Positions 50,040 to 59,968 of a DNA stretch of 64,000 nt are shown in pieces. Source of the DNA: Bacillota bacterium (lineage in GTDB: Bacteria > Bacillota > Clostridia > DSM-8532); contig JAEZLR010000022.1 in NCBI GenBank assembly GCA_023415205.1, positions 108,325-172,324 on the forward strand. Direction: 5' to 3'. The stretch's first letter is position 1. Each line of letters begins with the position of its first letter. The translations under genes were made by a program, and so were the position numbers. The notes below the pieces were generated by a model. It had not been told where the DNA came from. It made no database searches and saw only the letters and a program-made list of their open reading frames with translations.

Positions 50040-51725
50040 CTAGCTCTTGGTGGCGATCTTTGCCCAACTGTCCTTCAAACCTACGGTCTTATTAAAAACT
50101 GGAGCCTGGGGCTGTGAATCCTTATTGTCTACACAGAAGTAACCCATCCGTAAGAACTGGAACCGGTCTCCGGGTTTGGCCCCGGCCAGAGCCGGCTCAA
50201 GCTTGCAATGGGTCAGAACGGTGAGGGAAGCAGGATTGAGGTTGTCTTTGTAATCTCCGTCCTCGGGGTAGTCATCAGGGTTTTCAGCCTTGAAAAGCAT
50301 GTCGTAAAGCCGTACCTCCGCATCAATGGCATGCCGGGCCGATACCCAGTGGATGGTCCCTTTAACCTTGCGGCCATCGGGGGATTCTCCGCCACGGGAA
50401 GCGGGGTCATAGGTGGCTTTAACCAGGGTCACTCTTCCGTTCTCATCAGTCTCATAGCCCGTACATTTAATAAAGTAAGCATTTTTTAAGCGAACCTCAC
50501 CCTCGGGCTTTAGGCGGAAGTATTTGGGCGGGGGGTTGATCATAAAGTCGTCCTGTTCAATATAAATCTCCCTGCAGAAGGGCACCTTTCGTGTACCACG
50601 ATCAGGCTGTTCAGGATTGTTCTCCACGTCAAATTCTTCGGTCATGTCCTCTGGATAGTTTTCAATGACAACCTTGAGGGGATTGAGGACGCCCATAACA
50701 CGATCGGCTGTTTGATTAAGGTTTTCACGCACACAATGCTCCAAAAGACCCCAATCAGCAATGCTGTTGGTTTTGGACACACCAATAAGTTCAATAAAGT
50801 TGCGGATGGACTCAGGGGTAAAGCCTCGGCGCCTCAATCCACAAAGGGTGGGCATACGGGGATCATCCCATCCTGACACATAGTTTTTTTCTACCAGCTC
50901 ACGGAGCTTGCGTTTGCTCATGACGGTGTAATTGATATTCAGTCGTGCAAATTCATACTGGCGGGGGGGATTTTTGATATCCAACTTCTCCAGGACCCAA
51001 TCATACAGAGGGCGGTGGTCGGTATACTCAATTGAGCACAGGGAGTGGGTGATACCCTCAATGGCGTCTTGGAGCGGATGGGCAAAGTCATACATGGGGT
51101 AGATGCACCACTCGTCTCCGGTGCGATGGTGATGTTCCTTTTTAATGCGGTAAATAACAGGATCCCGCATATTAATGTTGGGGGAGGCCATGTCTATCTT
51201 TGCCCTAAGTACACGTGCACCACTTTCAAATTCGCCGGCCCGCATTCTTAGGAACAAATCCAGGTTTTCTTCAATGCTGCGGTCTCTCCATGGGCTTTCC
51301 TTACCGGGCTCTGTCAATGTGCCCCGATATTCACGGATTTGATCCACATCAAGCTCGTCAACATAGGCCAGACCTTTCTTGATGAGCTTAATGGCATACT
51401 CAAAAATCTGCTCGCTGTAATCCGAGCCATAAAAAAGGCGATCCTCAAAATCGAAGCCCATCCAACGGATATCTTCGATGATGGCATCCACATACTCCAC
51501 ATCTTCCTTGGTGGGATTGGTATCATCAAAGCGGAGATTACACTTGCCACCGTATTTGAGGGCTGTTCCGAAATCAATGACCATGGCCTTGGTATGGCCA
51601 ATATGCAGGTAGCCGTTGGGTTCGGGGGGAAAACGGGTATGAACTTCCTTAACCCGACCACTTTCAAGGTCGGATTCAATGATTTCTTCTATGAAATTTT
51701 TCTGACGGATTTCCATTTCTTCCAT
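50040..51725 (-). CDS. glnS: Glutaminyl-tRNA synthetase
   Basis: The 561-residue class I synthetase has FPPEPNGYLHIGHTKAM (HIGH motif at 41-44), RFDDTNPTKE, the KMSKS equivalent VMSKRKL near residue 267 and a two-part beta-barrel anticodon-binding domain. The glutaminyl rather than glutamyl identity follows from the PPEPNGYLHIGH wording and the barrel domain. Many Firmicutes lack GlnRS and use GatCAB amidation. AAAAGGTG precedes ATG 51725; a longer frame to 51785 begins too close to the promoter. Confidence 0.95.
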   Translation of the reverse strand: MEEMEIRQKNFIEEIIESDLESGRVKEVHTRFPPEPNGYLHIGHTKAMVIDFGTALKYGGKCNLRFDDTNPTKEDVEYVDAIIEDIRWMGFDFEDRLFYGSDYSEQIFEYAIKLIKKGLAYVDELDVDQIREYRGTLTEPGKESPWRDRSIEENLDLFLRMRAGEFESGARVLRAKIDMASPNINMRDPVIYRIKKEHHHRTGDEWCIYPMYDFAHPLQDAIEGITHSLCSIEYTDHRPLYDWVLEKLDIKNPPRQYEFARLNINYTVMSKRKLRELVEKNYVSGWDDPRMPTLCGLRRRGFTPESIRNFIELIGVSKTNSIADWGLLEHCVRENLNQTADRVMGVLNPLKVVIENYPEDMTEEFDVENNPEQPDRGTRKVPFCREIYIEQDDFMINPPPKYFRLKPEGEVRLKNAYFIKCTGYETDENGRVTLVKATYDPASRGGESPDGRKVKGTIHWVSARHAIDAEVRLYDMLFKAENPDDYPEDGDYKDNLNPASLTVLTHCKLEPALAGAKPGDRFQFLRMGYFCVDNKDSQPQAPVFNKTVGLKDSWAKIATKS

Positions 51726-51802
51726 TCGCTTACACACCTTTTTGCTGTACTTAATTGAATTTTGTGTACATACATATTTTCTCAAGTGTCCTTGTTATGG
51801 TT

Positions 51803-51831
51803 ATTATAAGCCAATAAGTACCTATTGTAAA
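51803..51831 (-). promoter_or_regulatory. Promoter of glnS
   Basis: On the minus strand TTTACA (51826-51831) and a perfect TATAAT (51803-51808) are 17 bases apart; transcription would begin near 51796. Confidence 0.8.
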
Positions 51832-51932
51832 CATACTCGTTCCCCAAAGCGCCTCACCAGGTAAAACTCTTAGGGTAAACTATCCCTTTACCTTTTTAAC
51901 CTGCACTAAAGCTATGAAAACTGGTGCCGGAG

Positions 51933-53084
51933 CTAGGGCGCGACCGTAAACAGCCTGTTGGCTTCCTCCATGTTTGTTATAATGGGAACGCCAAAGGGGC
52001 AGCGATTCTCACAGCTGCCACATTGGATACAATCCTTTCCGCTATGGGCTAAACTCAAATAATGGGAGCGAATGGAGGGGGGGACATTATTAAGGTCCAG
52101 CCGAGCAATGTCCAGATACTTGTTGACCGTTGCGATATCAATCTCAGCCGGACAGGGCTGGCAGTGGCTGCAATAAACGCAATTTCCCTTAAAATCATTG
52201 CGCATGGTTCCAAGAATTTCAGCATAATCCTTCTCTGAATCTTCAAGCTCAAAATACCCCAGGGCATTGAGCATCTCCTCGGATGTCTGGCAGCCCAGCA
52301 GTACACTGGACACAGCCGGCCTTGACAGCGCATAATGAATGCACTGAGCCCCGGTAAGCGGCTTGGCAAACGGAGTGTGTTCAGGCAATAGCAATTTGCC
52401 GCCGCCAAAGGTTTTCATCACCGTAATGCCAATCTGTTTTTGCGTACAAAGTTTATATAGCTCCGCCCGCTTGGGATCAATTCCCCGAAAGAGTTCCGGG
52501 TCAAAGCCCTTTTCAAAATGATCAAAAACATATTCCTCGGATGGAAGCATATCAAACGCGGGATTGATACTAAACATTAGCATTTCTGGAATGCCTGTAT
52601 TAATCGCTTTGACTGCCGTCATTGGGTTATGCGAACTAAAGCCGATATGACCTATATAGCCCTCTTTTTTTAGGTGTTCCACATATTTAATAAAGTCTGT
52701 TTCGAAAACATTATTATAATCATCTTCCGAGTCAATGAAAAACAACATTCCTAAATCGATGTAGCCACCAAAAATCCGCAGCATATCCTCAAAGTATCGT
52801 TGCACTGTCGGTAGATCACGGCTGATATCATACTGCTGCCTAACGTCTGTAGAGCCAATATGCCCCTGTATGATGACTTGGTTACGTCTATCGCCTATAA
52901 CTTTGGCAATATTCTCCCTAATTTCTTTTCCCGGCATAAATACATCAAAAATGTTTACGCCGTGCTCAAGAGCAGTGTTGATTGTTGCTTCAATCTGTGA
53001 GTATGGCTTGCCGTCAAGATGCTCACATCCAAGGCCGATGGCACTAGTCTTTAGGCCTGTTTTTCCAAGTTCTCTGAATATCAT
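51933..53084 (-). CDS. Aldo/keto reductase with C-terminal 4Fe-4S ferredoxin domain
   Basis: The 383-residue protein has an aldo/keto reductase barrel (LGKTGLKTSAIGLGCEHLDG, GYIGHIGFSSHNP, GITVMKTFGGGKLL) and two four-cysteine clusters at the C-terminus: CVYCSHCQPCP near residue 298 and CIQCGSCENRCPF near 355. Such proteins probably pass electrons from ferredoxin-type clusters to a carbonyl substrate. The usual catalytic tyrosine region is not clear; position near 47 reads FDVFMPGKE, so the substrate and activity are uncertain. The ATG is preceded by GGGGGC. Confidence 0.88.
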   Translation of the reverse strand: MIFRELGKTGLKTSAIGLGCEHLDGKPYSQIEATINTALEHGVNIFDVFMPGKEIRENIAKVIGDRRNQVIIQGHIGSTDVRQQYDISRDLPTVQRYFEDMLRIFGGYIDLGMLFFIDSEDDYNNVFETDFIKYVEHLKKEGYIGHIGFSSHNPMTAVKAINTGIPEMLMFSINPAFDMLPSEEYVFDHFEKGFDPELFRGIDPKRAELYKLCTQKQIGITVMKTFGGGKLLLPEHTPFAKPLTGAQCIHYALSRPAVSSVLLGCQTSEEMLNALGYFELEDSEKDYAEILGTMRNDFKGNCVYCSHCQPCPAEIDIATVNKYLDIARLDLNNVPPSIRSHYLSLAHSGKDCIQCGSCENRCPFGVPIITNMEEANRLFTVAP

Positions 53085-53127
53085 CTGAATATGCCCCCTT
53101 TGGTTACTTGACCTTAATTAATATTAT

Positions 53128-53835
53128 TTAACACTCAATTTTATAGACACCTTGATACTTCGGTGAAAGCATTTGTGCTATTTTCCGCATTGCAATATCT
53201 ACACATTCTTCATCCCAATTATCACAGCCATGATTTTTTGATTCCAGATGAAAAGGCTGTCCTATGCGTACTCTCACTGTTGCATGCTTTGGAGTTTCCA
53301 TTCCCATATCATTCTGGTTGACGGGCAGCATGATTTCTGTTCCCTCAAGCGCTATTGGGACAATGTCAGCCTTTGAAAGTCTTGCTAATAGTAAAAAGCC
53401 CTTTTTACCCTTCATCAGGGAACCAGATCTACTCCTGGTACCCTCGGGGAAGATTAAGATGGACTCCCCTAAAGCCAATACCTCCAGAGCTTTTTTGATT
53501 GCATTTCTATCGGCTGAATTTGGACTTATAGGGATGTGTTTAATTATTTTTAGGAATAATGAGGTAAAGGGATTTGCTTTCAGCTTTCTACCTGCCATGA
53601 ATGTGACATTGTTCTTCTCAAGAACTTTATTGAGTACAAGGCCATCAACATTGCTTAAATGATTCGCAATAAATATTGTGGGCTTGCCTATCCGTTCAGA
53701 GAGGAGTTCATCTCCAGTTACCTCAAGCTTTGCATATTTATTAAGAACAAAGGATGTTGCCTTACTGCCAATATATCGAATAATACTTTCCGGGAGTATA
53801 TTTATAATTGGCGCCAATACACGTATTATTCTCAT
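53128..53835 (-). CDS. 1-acyl-sn-glycerol-3-phosphate acyltransferase (PlsC family)
   Basis: The 235-residue protein has the acyltransferase motif I NHLSNVD (His59, Asp64, H-x4-D) and motif III FPEGTRSRSG. It has a hydrophobic N-terminal segment for membrane association. It should acylate lysophosphatidate in phospholipid synthesis. ATG 53835 has GAGGTG five bases upstream; a longer frame starting with TTG exists. It is the first gene of the AT-rich right-hand region. Confidence 0.88.
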   Translation of the reverse strand: MRIIRVLAPIINILPESIIRYIGSKATSFVLNKYAKLEVTGDELLSERIGKPTIFIANHLSNVDGLVLNKVLEKNNVTFMAGRKLKANPFTSLFLKIIKHIPISPNSADRNAIKKALEVLALGESILIFPEGTRSRSGSLMKGKKGFLLLARLSKADIVPIALEGTEIMLPVNQNDMGMETPKHATVRVRIGQPFHLESKNHGCDNWDEECVDIAMRKIAQMLSPKYQGVYKIEC

Positions 53836-54043
53836 AGACACCTCGTACAAGATTAAAAACTTACTCTGTAATTATACCCGATATATTACCGTATTTTCCT
53901 ATAAATATCTATTATCTTGAGCCAATAAGTTAAAAAAACATGACTACTAGTATTGCTCAATCGGTTTGTAAAGGTTTCTATACCACGTAGCCAGATTTAT
54001 CCATGGAAGGTGAACCTCTAAGAAATTGGGAACCAGGATAAAT

Positions 54044-54517
54044 CTAAAGTAACGACATTTTCATCTCTGTAAAGTGAGAAGGCTGATTTTCTTTAAAGCC
54101 AAGCCTTTTATATAAGGGTTTTCCTAATTCTGACGCTGACAGTTCAAGATAGGATACATTTTGCTTTTTGGCTTCCTCAATTAGCATACTCATTGCATTT
54201 GTGGCATAACCCATTTTGCGATACTCAGGATATGTAAGAACATTGAGTATCATGCCTGTTTTGCCTGTAGGCCATGATAGATTTGCCGGCTTCTCAGAAG
54301 TCACCAAGAATGCTGTAGCAACAACATCTCCATTATCATCTTCTACAAATACAGCAAAAAAGTCGAGGTTTATGTGCTTTGGGTAATATTGCTGTAATTG
54401 ATTATATATCATATCTTTCTTAGCATTGGTTAATTCCCAATTTTCAGAAGCAAAATAATCAAACCTAACTTTTATTAGCTTATCAATATCGTTGTGATTG
54501 GCCATCCTAACATTCAT
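54044..54517 (-). CDS. GNAT-family N-acetyltransferase
   Basis: The 157-residue protein shows the GNAT order: N-terminal ANHNDIDKLIKVRFDYF, central strands DGDVVATAFLV-like, the acetyl-CoA loop YPEYRKMGYATNAM and C-terminal LYKRLGFKE. It transfers an acetyl group to an unknown amine. GGGGG lies eight bases before ATG 54517; ATG 54523 is also possible. It stands alone. Confidence 0.88.
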   Translation of the reverse strand: MNVRMANHNDIDKLIKVRFDYFASENWELTNAKKDMIYNQLQQYYPKHINLDFFAVFVEDDNGDVVATAFLVTSEKPANLSWPTGKTGMILNVLTYPEYRKMGYATNAMSMLIEEAKKQNVSYLELSASELGKPLYKRLGFKENQPSHFTEMKMSLL

Positions 54518-54657
54518 TTTCATAACCCCCAATAATATAAATAACGTAAAAGCTGTGTAAAATTATACCATATGTGAACACAGATAATACTCAATTAGAC
54601 ACTTTTTATAAGCCACTTACTCTAAAAATTTCAAAAATTGAAGCTAAACCATTATAT

Positions 54658-55176
54658 TTAAATATATCGTCGCACATTATTCATTAACTGTCTGTATTCG
54701 CATCCAAAATGCTCTAAACACCATCTCTCTTCTGAAAGTATTATCCAATGTGCGGATATTTGAAAAATCAATAATATACTAAATAATATCCACGAACATG
54801 TAATGATTGAGCTACCTAAAAAATAAATGAAGTACCCAATATACATTGGGTTGCGAGACACTTGGTAGAGCCCTTTTACATTAACTCCGCTTTCTTCAGG
54901 CTCAGCAAAATTAACTATAGATATAGTGTAAATTATGATTCCTACTACCAGTATAACCAAGCCAATAAAAAACCACTCAGTTTGAGTCTCGACCTTGAGT
55001 AAAAACAAGCAGATTAGGGTAAGAATTGTTGTAATCTGATACACCCCATACGCTACTTTTTCTATTCCTACTAAGGGGGCAAAATAACTTGCACGTCTCA
55101 GTGATTCCTTGCTCAAAACTCCTAATAAACCATATCGTATTAAGAAAATTGGGATTGCTATCCAAAATGCACTCAT
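54658..55176 (-). CDS. Isoprenylcysteine/phospholipid methyltransferase-like membrane protein
   Basis: The 172-residue membrane protein has about five hydrophobic segments and the C-terminal signature GLYQVSRNPMYIGYFIYFLG, followed by EERWCLEHFG and EYRQLMNNVRRYI. These form the SAM-binding site of the ICMT/PEMT family. The methyl acceptor is unknown. AAAGGG precedes the ATG. Confidence 0.85.
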   Translation of the reverse strand: MSAFWIAIPIFLIRYGLLGVLSKESLRRASYFAPLVGIEKVAYGVYQITTILTLICLFLLKVETQTEWFFIGLVILVVGIIIYTISIVNFAEPEESGVNVKGLYQVSRNPMYIGYFIYFLGSSIITCSWILFSILLIFQISAHWIILSEERWCLEHFGCEYRQLMNNVRRYI

Positions 55177-55286
55177 AAAAACCCTTTAAACATTTTATAA
55201 AAAACTTGCCTATGCAATGTAAGCCGCTAGTAAAGATGGGGATGGGACATAGTATACAAGGCCTTCCTATAATGAACAGAATACTA

Positions 55287-55841
55287 TCAAGTATTGAAAA
55301 GCTCCCACTCAGGTTTGAGAATCCCATAGAGTAATTCATTATCCCAGTGGCCATCCTTAAATCTATCCTTCCGTATTTCCCCCTCTTTTACCATCCCGAT
55401 CTTTTTCATGACGCTTTCTGAACGAGAATTATTTGCATTGCACCGAGCGCTAATTCTATGTAGGCCTAAATCTCTAAAGCCTATATCAAGTAAGGTTTTA
55501 GAAATTTCTGTCGCATAACCTTGAGACCAAGCATGGGGTAATAAGAAATATCCTATTTCTCCACAACCCCCGAACTCATTTTTCCAATGAACTTCGATAT
55601 CAGAAAAACCAATAAAACGATTATCTGAGAGTAGGAAAACAGCAAACTCGTATGCAGTACGATGAATCTCTTGTTTTCGATTTAGTATTTTATCCCAAAA
55701 AGGGAGCGCTTGCTCAGCATTTTGGTAATTGTCCATTAATGCATATTTCATAACTTGTTCATTAGAGAAAACCGAGTAAAACAAGTTAAAATCCTCAATT
55801 GTGAATTCTCTCAACAAAAGCCTATTGCTTGTGTATTCCAT
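55287..55841 (-). CDS. GNAT-family N-acetyltransferase (RimJ/RimL type)
   Basis: The 184-residue protein has the RimJ/L-type pattern: TSNRLLLREFTIEDF at the N-terminus, GEIGYFLLPHAWSQGYATEI with the acetyl-CoA loop, and LHRISARCNANNSRSESVMK, then KIGMVKEG. It acetylates an unknown protein or small amine. GGAGG seven bases upstream selects ATG 55841. The 257 bases between it and the next gene show no feature. Confidence 0.9.
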   Translation of the reverse strand: MEYTSNRLLLREFTIEDFNLFYSVFSNEQVMKYALMDNYQNAEQALPFWDKILNRKQEIHRTAYEFAVFLLSDNRFIGFSDIEVHWKNEFGGCGEIGYFLLPHAWSQGYATEISKTLLDIGFRDLGLHRISARCNANNSRSESVMKKIGMVKEGEIRKDRFKDGHWDNELLYGILKPEWELFNT

Positions 55842-56098
55842 CGTGTTTCCTCCATGACCTAATTGATCCATCATAGCCCGTCCTCAACTAAAGTAACTTC
55901 AACTACTTCTATACTGTTGGGTTCTCCAATCTTAATCTCTCAGTTTGTAATAATTTCCGTGTTGTCTTCTTTTGCTTTTTCCCACATATTCCAATGTTGC
56001 CCCAGTGCTAACTTCTCATATGTTTTATATTTTAACTTATCAATATCTATTGTGCTAGGATGTTTCTTGTCCACCGAGAATCTAATCTACCATAAAAT

Positions 56099-56653
56099 CT
56101 ATGGGTCACTCTTTTGAACTACGATCTCTTGTATTATGTCATCTTGAAGAAGGAACACTATGGAATATCCAAATTCATTTCCATCATTAAATTTATAACA
56201 ATTTGTTATGCCGTTTTCACTTTCAACATTATAGCTTTCAGTGCCGGGATATTCTTTTATTATTAATTCTATAGGATCGCCAACTGAAACATCTCTGATT
56301 GTCTTAAACTCTTTACATTTAGTACTATATCCTAATAGTCTATAATAGTTTTGCTTTTCATCCCCAACAACCACTGCAGTTAAGGTACTACTCACAATAT
56401 CTTTACGGTATCCCTCTACATAAGGGGAAGTACTAATTTTAGCTTCCTTTATGACAATATCATCTATTACATTTTTAAGTAAATCTTCGTTTACTTGGCC
56501 ATTAACATTTATTACCTCAGTTTGGCCATAATACAGATAAAAATCCTCATGCGTAATCATAGGGGTCTCAGGATTCCTTGGAGGCATTTGTTTACAAGAA
56601 GTTATAGAAAACGAAAATAGCAAAAATAGAAAAATACTATTAGCCAGTCTCAT
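56099..56653 (-). CDS. Hypothetical lipoprotein
   Basis: The 184-residue product has a lipoprotein signal (IFLFLLFSFSITSC, cysteine 20) and an otherwise soluble domain with no family that I recognise. The C-terminal half resembles a small periplasmic fold with paired strands. AGGA lies upstream of the ATG. It is one of several single, AT-rich, leftward lipoprotein genes in this region. Confidence 0.65.
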   Translation of the reverse strand: MRLANSIFLFLLFSFSITSCKQMPPRNPETPMITHEDFYLYYGQTEVINVNGQVNEDLLKNVIDDIVIKEAKISTSPYVEGYRKDIVSSTLTAVVVGDEKQNYYRLLGYSTKCKEFKTIRDVSVGDPIELIIKEYPGTESYNVESENGITNCYKFNDGNEFGYSIVFLLQDDIIQEIVVQKSDP

Positions 56654-56813
56654 ATATTTTTCCTAGTGACATGCTTCCTATTGTTATAAAACTTATTGAG
56701 AGTATTAAAAGTTGTTAATCCCATAATATCTCCGTTCCCATAAACCTTAATGAATATATTTATAATTAAAAATTCACTTACACATGGTTTATGCTATTCG
56801 TGATTATAACCAT

Positions 56814-57386
56814 CTAAAACATTTTCTTTAATTCTTCAATGCTGTAAAAAGTCACCGTATCCATTTTGTCATACGAAGTAGATGTATCCAGTGCATTGCC
56901 GTCAATATCGTAAAGGCGGCCACTAAAAACCTCTTCAATAGTTGCATCTTTATTAATAGAAAAAAAGGTAAAATCCCCTACTGAATTAGACCTATGGTAT
57001 TTTATTCCATAGGCATTGTTATATTTTGCAAGGGTAAATATTTCAGTGCCGGCGCTATAGGGCATGCCCTTTGAAAAAAGCTTTTTAACCTGTCCGTTCT
57101 CATATGAGTAAATTACGATACCGTTACTGTCAACTTTTTCGTTTGAAATAGCTAAATCAAGAATTCCATCCAGGTTAAAATCATCTAAAAAATAGTATAG
57201 TTTATAAACATCCCAACGCTCAAAATCACCCCCAGTAGTTGAAGAACTTTCCGTTTCAATCTCTCCTAAAGAGACTAGGTAATCGTAATAAATCTTAGCT
57301 GATGGAGCGTGATTCCCGGCATTTTTGCATGTAGTAAACGTCAACGAAACTACGATAAATAAAGCTAAGCTGATCAATTTCTTCAT
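56814..57386 (-). CDS. Hypothetical lipoprotein with VCBS-like repeat
   Basis: The 190-residue product has a lipoprotein-like signal (LALFIVVSLTFTTC, cysteine 20). The segment FLDDFNLDGILDLAIS resembles the calcium-binding FG-GAP/VCBS turn (D-x-N-x-D-G). No further family can be named. GAGGA lies before the ATG. Confidence 0.65.
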   Translation of the reverse strand: MKKLISLALFIVVSLTFTTCKNAGNHAPSAKIYYDYLVSLGEIETESSSTTGGDFERWDVYKLYYFLDDFNLDGILDLAISNEKVDSNGIVIYSYENGQVKKLFSKGMPYSAGTEIFTLAKYNNAYGIKYHRSNSVGDFTFFSINKDATIEEVFSGRLYDIDGNALDTSTSYDKMDTVTFYSIEELKKMF

Positions 57387-57707
57387 TACTTTTAATCCTC
57401 ACAGTACATAAATTACCTATTTTCGCAGGTCTTTAGTTTAAAAATATTTATCGTGTCCATTACTCCATTAGTTGGGAGAAATTACCCATGCAGTTTCCTT
57501 ATGCGAAGTCCGTGAGGAAGATTAAAACTGACCCTGTTGCTAGTTTAATTACTGATATTTACAACTTTAACGAGCTTGATGCGAACTATGATGTGGTCAT
57601 TTGAGTTCTCTTCTGTGTATTAATTCGATGCAAAGGAGAGCCTACTGTAGGGATCATGCTCAATGAGATTAGTAAGATTTCAATTTCCATAAATGATACC
57701 ACGGTCA
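57387..57707. other. Gene-free stretch with a possible gene fragment
   Basis: A 38-codon rightward frame from ATG 57488 to TGA 57602-57604 reads MQFPYAKSVRKIKTDPV and ends NYDVVI, and similar coding-like sequence may continue in another frame. There is no ribosome site. It may be the worn end of a lost gene. Nothing else was seen. Confidence 0.3.
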
Positions 57708-58475
57708 TCATACTTTAATGTTATATACAACCTCTTGAATTTCACCCTTAAAATACTCATAATCTCCCTCATCAAAATGCCAAATAATTTTGACATTCTT
57801 TGGAATCAGTAAACCATTTTTAGATGAATAGCTGCTAACAACTGCTGAAAATTTTCGCTTCACAAATTTGCCATCTTTTTCTTTATAATAGCGGTCATCC
57901 GTTTGAAAACGTATAAATTTACCTGATTCATCAAAATAGAAATCTCCTGTAACATCTATACCCCTATGGATAAAACGAGCTTTCGCTTTAAATGAATCTA
58001 CTTCTTCCCAAACAATATAGTCTTGAAGACTATACCCAGGAATAAATAATATCTCCGTAAATAAAGTAATTAAAGATGATTGGCTAATTTCCTTACCTTT
58101 GGCATTTAAAACAGGTACTAGATTAAATAGTTTACCATACATATGACCTTGGCCATCTTTATAGATATCTCTAACTTCAAGTGGCATAGATAAGGCCTTC
58201 ATATAGGCTATCCTAACGGGATTAATAACAGAATTAAACTGAATTGTTTTTAACTCTGTCCAATCTTTATCTGGAGATAATTTTATGTAACTTTCTTTCC
58301 AGATTACATCAGCATTAACGACCTTAGGCTTATTAATATAACCACAAAGTCTAAAAAAGCGTTTAACTGGTTCTGGTAGAGAAGCAATATCGCTCTCTTG
58401 ATATACCTCCGAATTAATAAATTCAGAACTCTTTTTAATTTCTTTAGAGCGCTCTCTTAGATATAATTTCTTCAT
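57708..58475 (-). CDS. DUF6544-family protein
   Basis: The 255-residue protein begins its conserved part with SLPEPVKRFFRLCGYINKPK and continues with VRDIYKDGQGHMYGKLF, TEILFIPGYSLQDYIVWEEV and FYFDESGKFIRFQTDDRYY. These are the DUF6544 landmarks. Unlike many members it has no N-terminal membrane helices. AAGGTGG precedes the ATG. Function is unknown. The 58476-58709 gap that follows upstream shows no clear feature. Confidence 0.75.
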   Translation of the reverse strand: MKKLYLRERSKEIKKSSEFINSEVYQESDIASLPEPVKRFFRLCGYINKPKVVNADVIWKESYIKLSPDKDWTELKTIQFNSVINPVRIAYMKALSMPLEVRDIYKDGQGHMYGKLFNLVPVLNAKGKEISQSSLITLFTEILFIPGYSLQDYIVWEEVDSFKAKARFIHRGIDVTGDFYFDESGKFIRFQTDDRYYKEKDGKFVKRKFSAVVSSYSSKNGLLIPKNVKIIWHFDEGDYEYFKGEIQEVVYNIKV

Positions 58476-58709
58476 TTCATACCACCTTATAAGTCATTAG
58501 CCATTAAGAAGATGCTTCATGCTCATTCATGTCTGATTTATCACGGATGACTGAACCATAAAAAATCAAGCTCATTGCCAATGCCCTATGTTATTATACC
58601 CTGATGAGATTATCATTCAGTATACCCGAATATGCTCTCGGCTATGAGGCCAGCCCCCGAAGCCTGAGCCCCAAGGATGAGATGAATTATGCATACGTTT
58701 CTAGGAGGT

Positions 58710-59123
58710 TTATGGGGAAGGCTGAATGATTTTTGCTTCAAACAATGTCTCGAATGTATTCACAGCTCCTCCGTGTTCTATGATTTTCCCCTCTGCTATT
58801 TTGTCGATATCTACTCCTGTGAATAATAATTTTTTTCCAGTGGGTTTCATGCCCAACCACTCCCCTTTATGTATAGCTTCAGCAATAAATTCAGAAATAA
58901 TGTAATCGCCATCACAATACTGACGGATAACCGTGATCTTCATTTCCGGGTAAGTTTTTCTAACATCTATCTGATGTTGCTTCATTCCTTCTATTCCTAC
59001 AGGGATAACCTTATTCCCAATCCTTACAGTGCAATCATCAGAAATGTATTCATGGAACTCATCTACTAAATTATTTGAAGATACATATTCATAGAAATAC
59101 TTGATCTTATTCTTGATATCCAT
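58710..59123 (-). CDS. SnoaL-like (NTF2-fold) protein
   Basis: The 137-residue protein has the SnoaL-type polyketide cyclase/ester cyclase pattern: FYEYVSSNNLVDEFHEYISD, GIEGMKQHQIDVRKTYPEMK and GEWLGMKPTGKKLLFTGVDI, ending in GGAVNTFETLFEA. The fold binds small hydrophobic ligands; the reaction is unknown. GAGGAG precedes ATG 59123. It lies 50 bases downstream of the DUF5301 gene and may share its transcript. Confidence 0.8.
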   Translation of the reverse strand: MDIKNKIKYFYEYVSSNNLVDEFHEYISDDCTVRIGNKVIPVGIEGMKQHQIDVRKTYPEMKITVIRQYCDGDYIISEFIAEAIHKGEWLGMKPTGKKLLFTGVDIDKIAEGKIIEHGGAVNTFETLFEAKIIQPSP

Positions 59124-59173
59124 AGCAAATCTCCTCAAATCATTATTAAAAGATATTTTAGTCAACCCTTGTT

Positions 59174-59653
59174 TTAATCCCAAGCATGAATTACTTCCCC
59201 ATTATCAATATGTAGACCAACATCTCCATGACCTTCCTTCAAAAATAAAGGCATATCCTTTCCCATTTCATATACACCCCAATAGGGTTGTTCTATACAC
59301 CATTTTAAGTTTTCCAGATATATAAATGAGTTGTAGCCTCTATTACCATCTTCAGTAATTATATCTACAATATAATATTCCTTTACGGAAGGAGCGTCGT
59401 TTACTGATAGATTTCTTGTTGCCTTTGCATCTAAAAAACATTCCATAATTGTCTTGATTGTTCTATTATCAGTATATTCTATAAATGTATTGCCGTTTGA
59501 AATTTCTATTGAGGATATCTTTTCAATATCAGGTAACTGTATAGCTTTAGCCATTGGAAAAATATCGTTATAAACTTTGATTGCGCCTATAGCAAGCACG
59601 AGTAATAATATTGCCAAAGAAAAACCTAACCATCTTATTTTCGTCCTCTTCAT
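59174..59653 (-). CDS. DUF5301-like membrane-anchored protein (cassette gene)
   Basis: The 159-residue protein has one N-terminal membrane helix (about 8-27) and a domain containing LPDIEKISSIEISNGNTFIE, which fits the DUF5301 family. GGGAGG precedes the ATG, 29 bases after the end of attC-like element A. That is the position expected of a gene carried in an integron cassette. Confidence 0.7.
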   Translation of the reverse strand: MKRTKIRWLGFSLAILLLVLAIGAIKVYNDIFPMAKAIQLPDIEKISSIEISNGNTFIEYTDNRTIKTIMECFLDAKATRNLSVNDAPSVKEYYIVDIITEDGNRGYNSFIYLENLKWCIEQPYWGVYEMGKDMPLFLKEGHGDVGLHIDNGEVIHAWD

Positions 59654-59681
59654 AATTTACCTCCCAAAATAATTGTTTTAA

Positions 59682-59843
59682 ATATAACGTGCCACAATTG
59701 ACCAATTTCACTTAACGTATCTGTGTGTCGCTGAACCGGACATCCTTGACTTTCCGTCTTGGCGGTGGTCACACCCGGTGAAGTGATGTGGTCTGACTTG
59801 CATCGTTCCCACTAAGACACGAAGCGTGAACATGTTGTTATAC
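59682..59843 (-). repeat. attC-like element A
   Basis: The 162-base element is bounded by ATATAAC (59682-59688) and GTTATAC (59837-59843), inverted copies of each other apart from the outermost base. It shares GAACCGGAC and the CGTGAACATG-type inner box with the other copies. It contains no 44-bp internal unit. On the minus strand it lies after the broken membrane gene and before the DUF5301 gene. Confidence 0.65.
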
Positions 59844-59968
59844 GAAGTTGGCATAATTAATTCTACTTCGATACCATAAACTGATATTACTCATATTATC
59901 ATAAATCATTAAGTACACATTGATTAGTTAACTTTATTTTGATTATACCGTTAATGCCAACATCAAAA

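Noticed and set aside
58604..58729. 41-codon rightward frame
   Set aside because: There is no ribosome site, it overlaps the 3' end of the SnoaL-like gene on the other strand, and no family is recognised.
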